Origin: an uncultured Bifidobacterium sp. | GTDB lineage: Bacteria > Actinomycetota > Actinomycetes > Actinomycetales > Bifidobacteriaceae | Length of the DNA stretch: 25,397 nt | Direction: 5' to 3' | NCBI RefSeq assembly: GCF_959020145.1 | Contig: NZ_CAUEQY010000017.1 | Coordinates: 1-25,397, forward strand | Shown: one piece after another, positions 23,842 through 25,397 of the stretch | How the letters are laid out: each line of letters begins with the position of its first letter | Numbering within the stretch: the first letter of the stretch is position 1 | Notes under the pieces: model-generated | What the model saw: the letters and a program-made list of their open reading frames with translations, nothing else | What the model was told of the DNA's origin: nothing | Databases searched by the model: none | Program-made: the position numbers and the translations under genes

Positions 23842-24858
23842 ATGACTGACAAGCAGTATGACGATGCGATTCTTGACAGCAATGCGATCGACCCGACCGA
23901 CGTGGACGGCAATCCAATCCCAGTAACCATTCCGATCATGCTTGCGCCGGGCGTCAAAGTCGTGTACACCACGCGACTTGGTGGCACCAGCGAAGGCGAT
24001 TATGCGCACTGCAATCTCGGAGACAAGTCCGGCGATGATCCGAACCATGTGCTCGCCAATCGTGTGGCGCTCTCCAACGCCATCGACGCGAAGCTGAGCC
24101 TGGTCAGCCAGGTGCATTCCGGCGTTGCCGTCGATGTGGACGAATTGTTCGTCATGAACCGTCCGTTCGGTTTCGACGTGTCCGGCAGCAAGGGCGAAAC
24201 CGCTCAGCAGGTGGGCGAAACCGCGGATGAGCCGGCAGTGGTTGAAGCGGACGGCCAGGTGACCGCTCAGAAGAACGTGGCGCTCGGCATGTTCGCGGCC
24301 GACTGCCTGCCGGTGCTCATGACCGATCCGGAAGCTGGCGTGATCGGCGCCGCGCATTGCGGCCGTCGTGGCCTGCAGAACGGTGTGATCGGCGCCACCA
24401 TCGAAAAGATGGTGTCCAAGGGAGCCAGGCCGGAGCGTATTGTCGCCACGCTGGGCCCGTGCATCTGCGGCGACTGCTACGAGGTTGGCGGAGACATTGC
24501 CGACGAATTCGACGCGCAGTTCCCCGGAACCTTCACGCTGAGCCGTTTCGGCCAGCCGGGCATCGATATTGCGGCCGCCGCGCTGCAGGAGCTTGCCAAA
24601 GCCGGTGTTCCGGCTGATAACGTCGTTTCCTCCCGCGCCCGCGTCAACGCAGCCACCCAGTATCTTTCCGAAGACGAGGAATTGGCGGAAATCTGCCAGG
24701 CCGATGGCGAAGGCGAACCGCAGCTCGCGGAACGTTTCAAGAAAATCCGCCGTAGCCTGTGCACGCTGGAAAATCCGCTCTGGTTCTCGCATCGCCGTGC
24801 CACCATCGCAGGCAAAGCGCACGAAGGTCGTATGCTTGCGCTGATCGTGCGCGAATAG
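23842..24858 (+). CDS. YfiH/DUF152 laccase-domain protein (polyphenol oxidase family), long version
   Basis: This 338-residue protein belongs to the family once called multicopper polyphenol oxidase. The three metal ligands are present: His92 in SQVHSGVA, Cys155 in AADCLPV, and His172 in GAAHCGRRG. The later LGPCICGDCYEVG is also typical. E. coli YfiH (PgeF) limits misincorporated serine in peptidoglycan, and mammalian and some bacterial relatives act on purine nucleosides, so a purine or cell-wall editing role is more likely than laccase activity. Most bacterial members are about 240-270 residues. This one has about 25 extra N-terminal residues and an acidic insertion at about 100-145. ATG 23842 is preceded by AAGGG (23826-23830) with 11 nt, slightly long spacing in an A-rich region. 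Confidence 0.9.
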   Translation: MTDKQYDDAILDSNAIDPTDVDGNPIPVTIPIMLAPGVKVVYTTRLGGTSEGDYAHCNLGDKSGDDPNHVLANRVALSNAIDAKLSLVSQVHSGVAVDVDELFVMNRPFGFDVSGSKGETAQQVGETADEPAVVEADGQVTAQKNVALGMFAADCLPVLMTDPEAGVIGAAHCGRRGLQNGVIGATIEKMVSKGARPERIVATLGPCICGDCYEVGGDIADEFDAQFPGTFTLSRFGQPGIDIAAAALQELAKAGVPADNVVSSRARVNAATQYLSEDEELAEICQADGEGEPQLAERFKKIRRSLCTLENPLWFSHRRATIAGKAHEGRMLALIVRE

Positions 24859-24945
24859 TGGGAGAGCGGCGCGCTATTGCGGATTGCGTGCAGAACGTAA
24901 GGCAAAACGCGCTGCAAACCGATTCGGGGGTTTACGGTGGGACGT

Positions 24946-25397
24946 ATGAGTGAGAGAGAGCAGATGCAGGAACAGAAGATGCCGGTTGTGGCCGTGGTGT
25001 TGGCGGCCGGTTTCGGCACGCGATTCGATGAGAACAATCCCAAGCAGTTGGTTTCGGTGGGGGATAAGCCAATCGTCTGCTGGAGCATCGAGGCGTTCGA
25101 ACGCAACGATCGCGTGAGCGACATCATCGTCGTGGTCAACGAGCGTGTCAGCAATATGGTGAACATGCTCATCGACGAAGCCGGTTATACCAAGGTGCGT
25201 GCCGTGATTCCGGGTGGCTCCGAGCGTGTGGACAGCACCCGCTCCGCGCTTGATCTGCTCAAGCAGGCAGGCATTCCCGATGGCGCGAAAATCCTCATCC
25301 ACGATTCCGTGCGACCGTTCGTCGAACAGCAATCCATCGACGGCTGCATCGACAGCCTCGACCAGTTCAACGCGGCGACCGTGGCATACGCGTCCAC
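24946..25397 (+). CDS. IspD/TarI-family cytidylyltransferase, 3' end outside window
   Basis: Only the first 150 codons are present. The N-terminal CTP-binding pattern LAAGFGTRF (Leu19-Phe27), PKQ (32-34), GGSERVDSTRSAL and HDSVRPFV (from His119) place it in the family that makes CDP-activated alcohols: IspD (methylerythritol-phosphate pathway) or TarI (ribitol-5-phosphate). HDSVRPF resembles TarI as I recall it, whereas IspD usually has HDAARP, so assignment between them is open. ATG 24946 is supported by GGTGG (24936-24940), though in-frame ATGs at 24964 and 24979 are also possible. It follows the YfiH gene by 87 bases with no terminator between, so they may be cotranscribed. The C-terminal half and length cannot be judged. 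Confidence 0.82.
   Translation, partial: MSEREQMQEQKMPVVAVVLAAGFGTRFDENNPKQLVSVGDKPIVCWSIEAFERNDRVSDIIVVVNERVSNMVNMLIDEAGYTKVRAVIPGGSERVDSTRSALDLLKQAGIPDGAKILIHDSVRPFVEQQSIDGCIDSLDQFNAATVAYAS

Overview
The window looks like core chromosome of a Bifidobacterium (high-GC actinobacterium). The support is a single giant bacterial type I fatty acid synthase directly after an acyl-CoA carboxylase beta subunit and followed by acpS, together with strong purine-rich Shine-Dalgarno sites and an amylosucrase-type GH13 enzyme. The species cannot be fixed from the sequence alone. All protein genes are on the + strand, and I see no integrase, transposase, CRISPR array or phage gene.

Region 1 (1-11.8 kb) is a lipid module. 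It holds the 3' part of an acyl-CoA carboxylase carboxyltransferase subunit (its start lies left of the window), a 3110-residue FAS I with acyltransferase, enoyl reductase, dehydratase, malonyl/palmitoyl transferase, ACP, ketoreductase and ketosynthase parts in that order, and AcpS. The carboxylase supplies malonyl-CoA, FAS I uses it, and AcpS most likely puts the phosphopantetheine arm on the FAS ACP. Two large back-to-back hairpins separate fas from acpS.

Region 2 (11.77-13.9 kb) holds a GH13 amylosucrase-like gene with a near-consensus promoter. That promoter is overlapped by one inverted repeat and preceded by a dense array of alternating TCAATC/GATTGA half-sites, the best candidate regulatory element of the window. 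A tRNA-Gly(TCC) gene with its own promoter and terminator follows.

Region 3 (14-18.1 kb) has an unrecognised five-helix membrane protein, then the conserved rpsO-pnp pair. Both leaders have hairpins that could be autoregulatory. The PNPase carries a long, repeat-rich Arg/Asp C-terminal tail, and its stop codon lies in the loop of a perfect 13-bp hairpin.

Region 4 (18.2-25.4 kb) contains lemA with a DUF2207 membrane protein (a commonly paired set), an aldo/keto reductase, a U32 peptidase-family protein with an Fe-S-type cysteine pattern, a YfiH/laccase-domain protein, and the start of an IspD/TarI-family cytidylyltransferase cut by the right edge. I found no clearly new multi-gene system. The points worth following are regulatory DNA and RNA structures and a few protein oddities.
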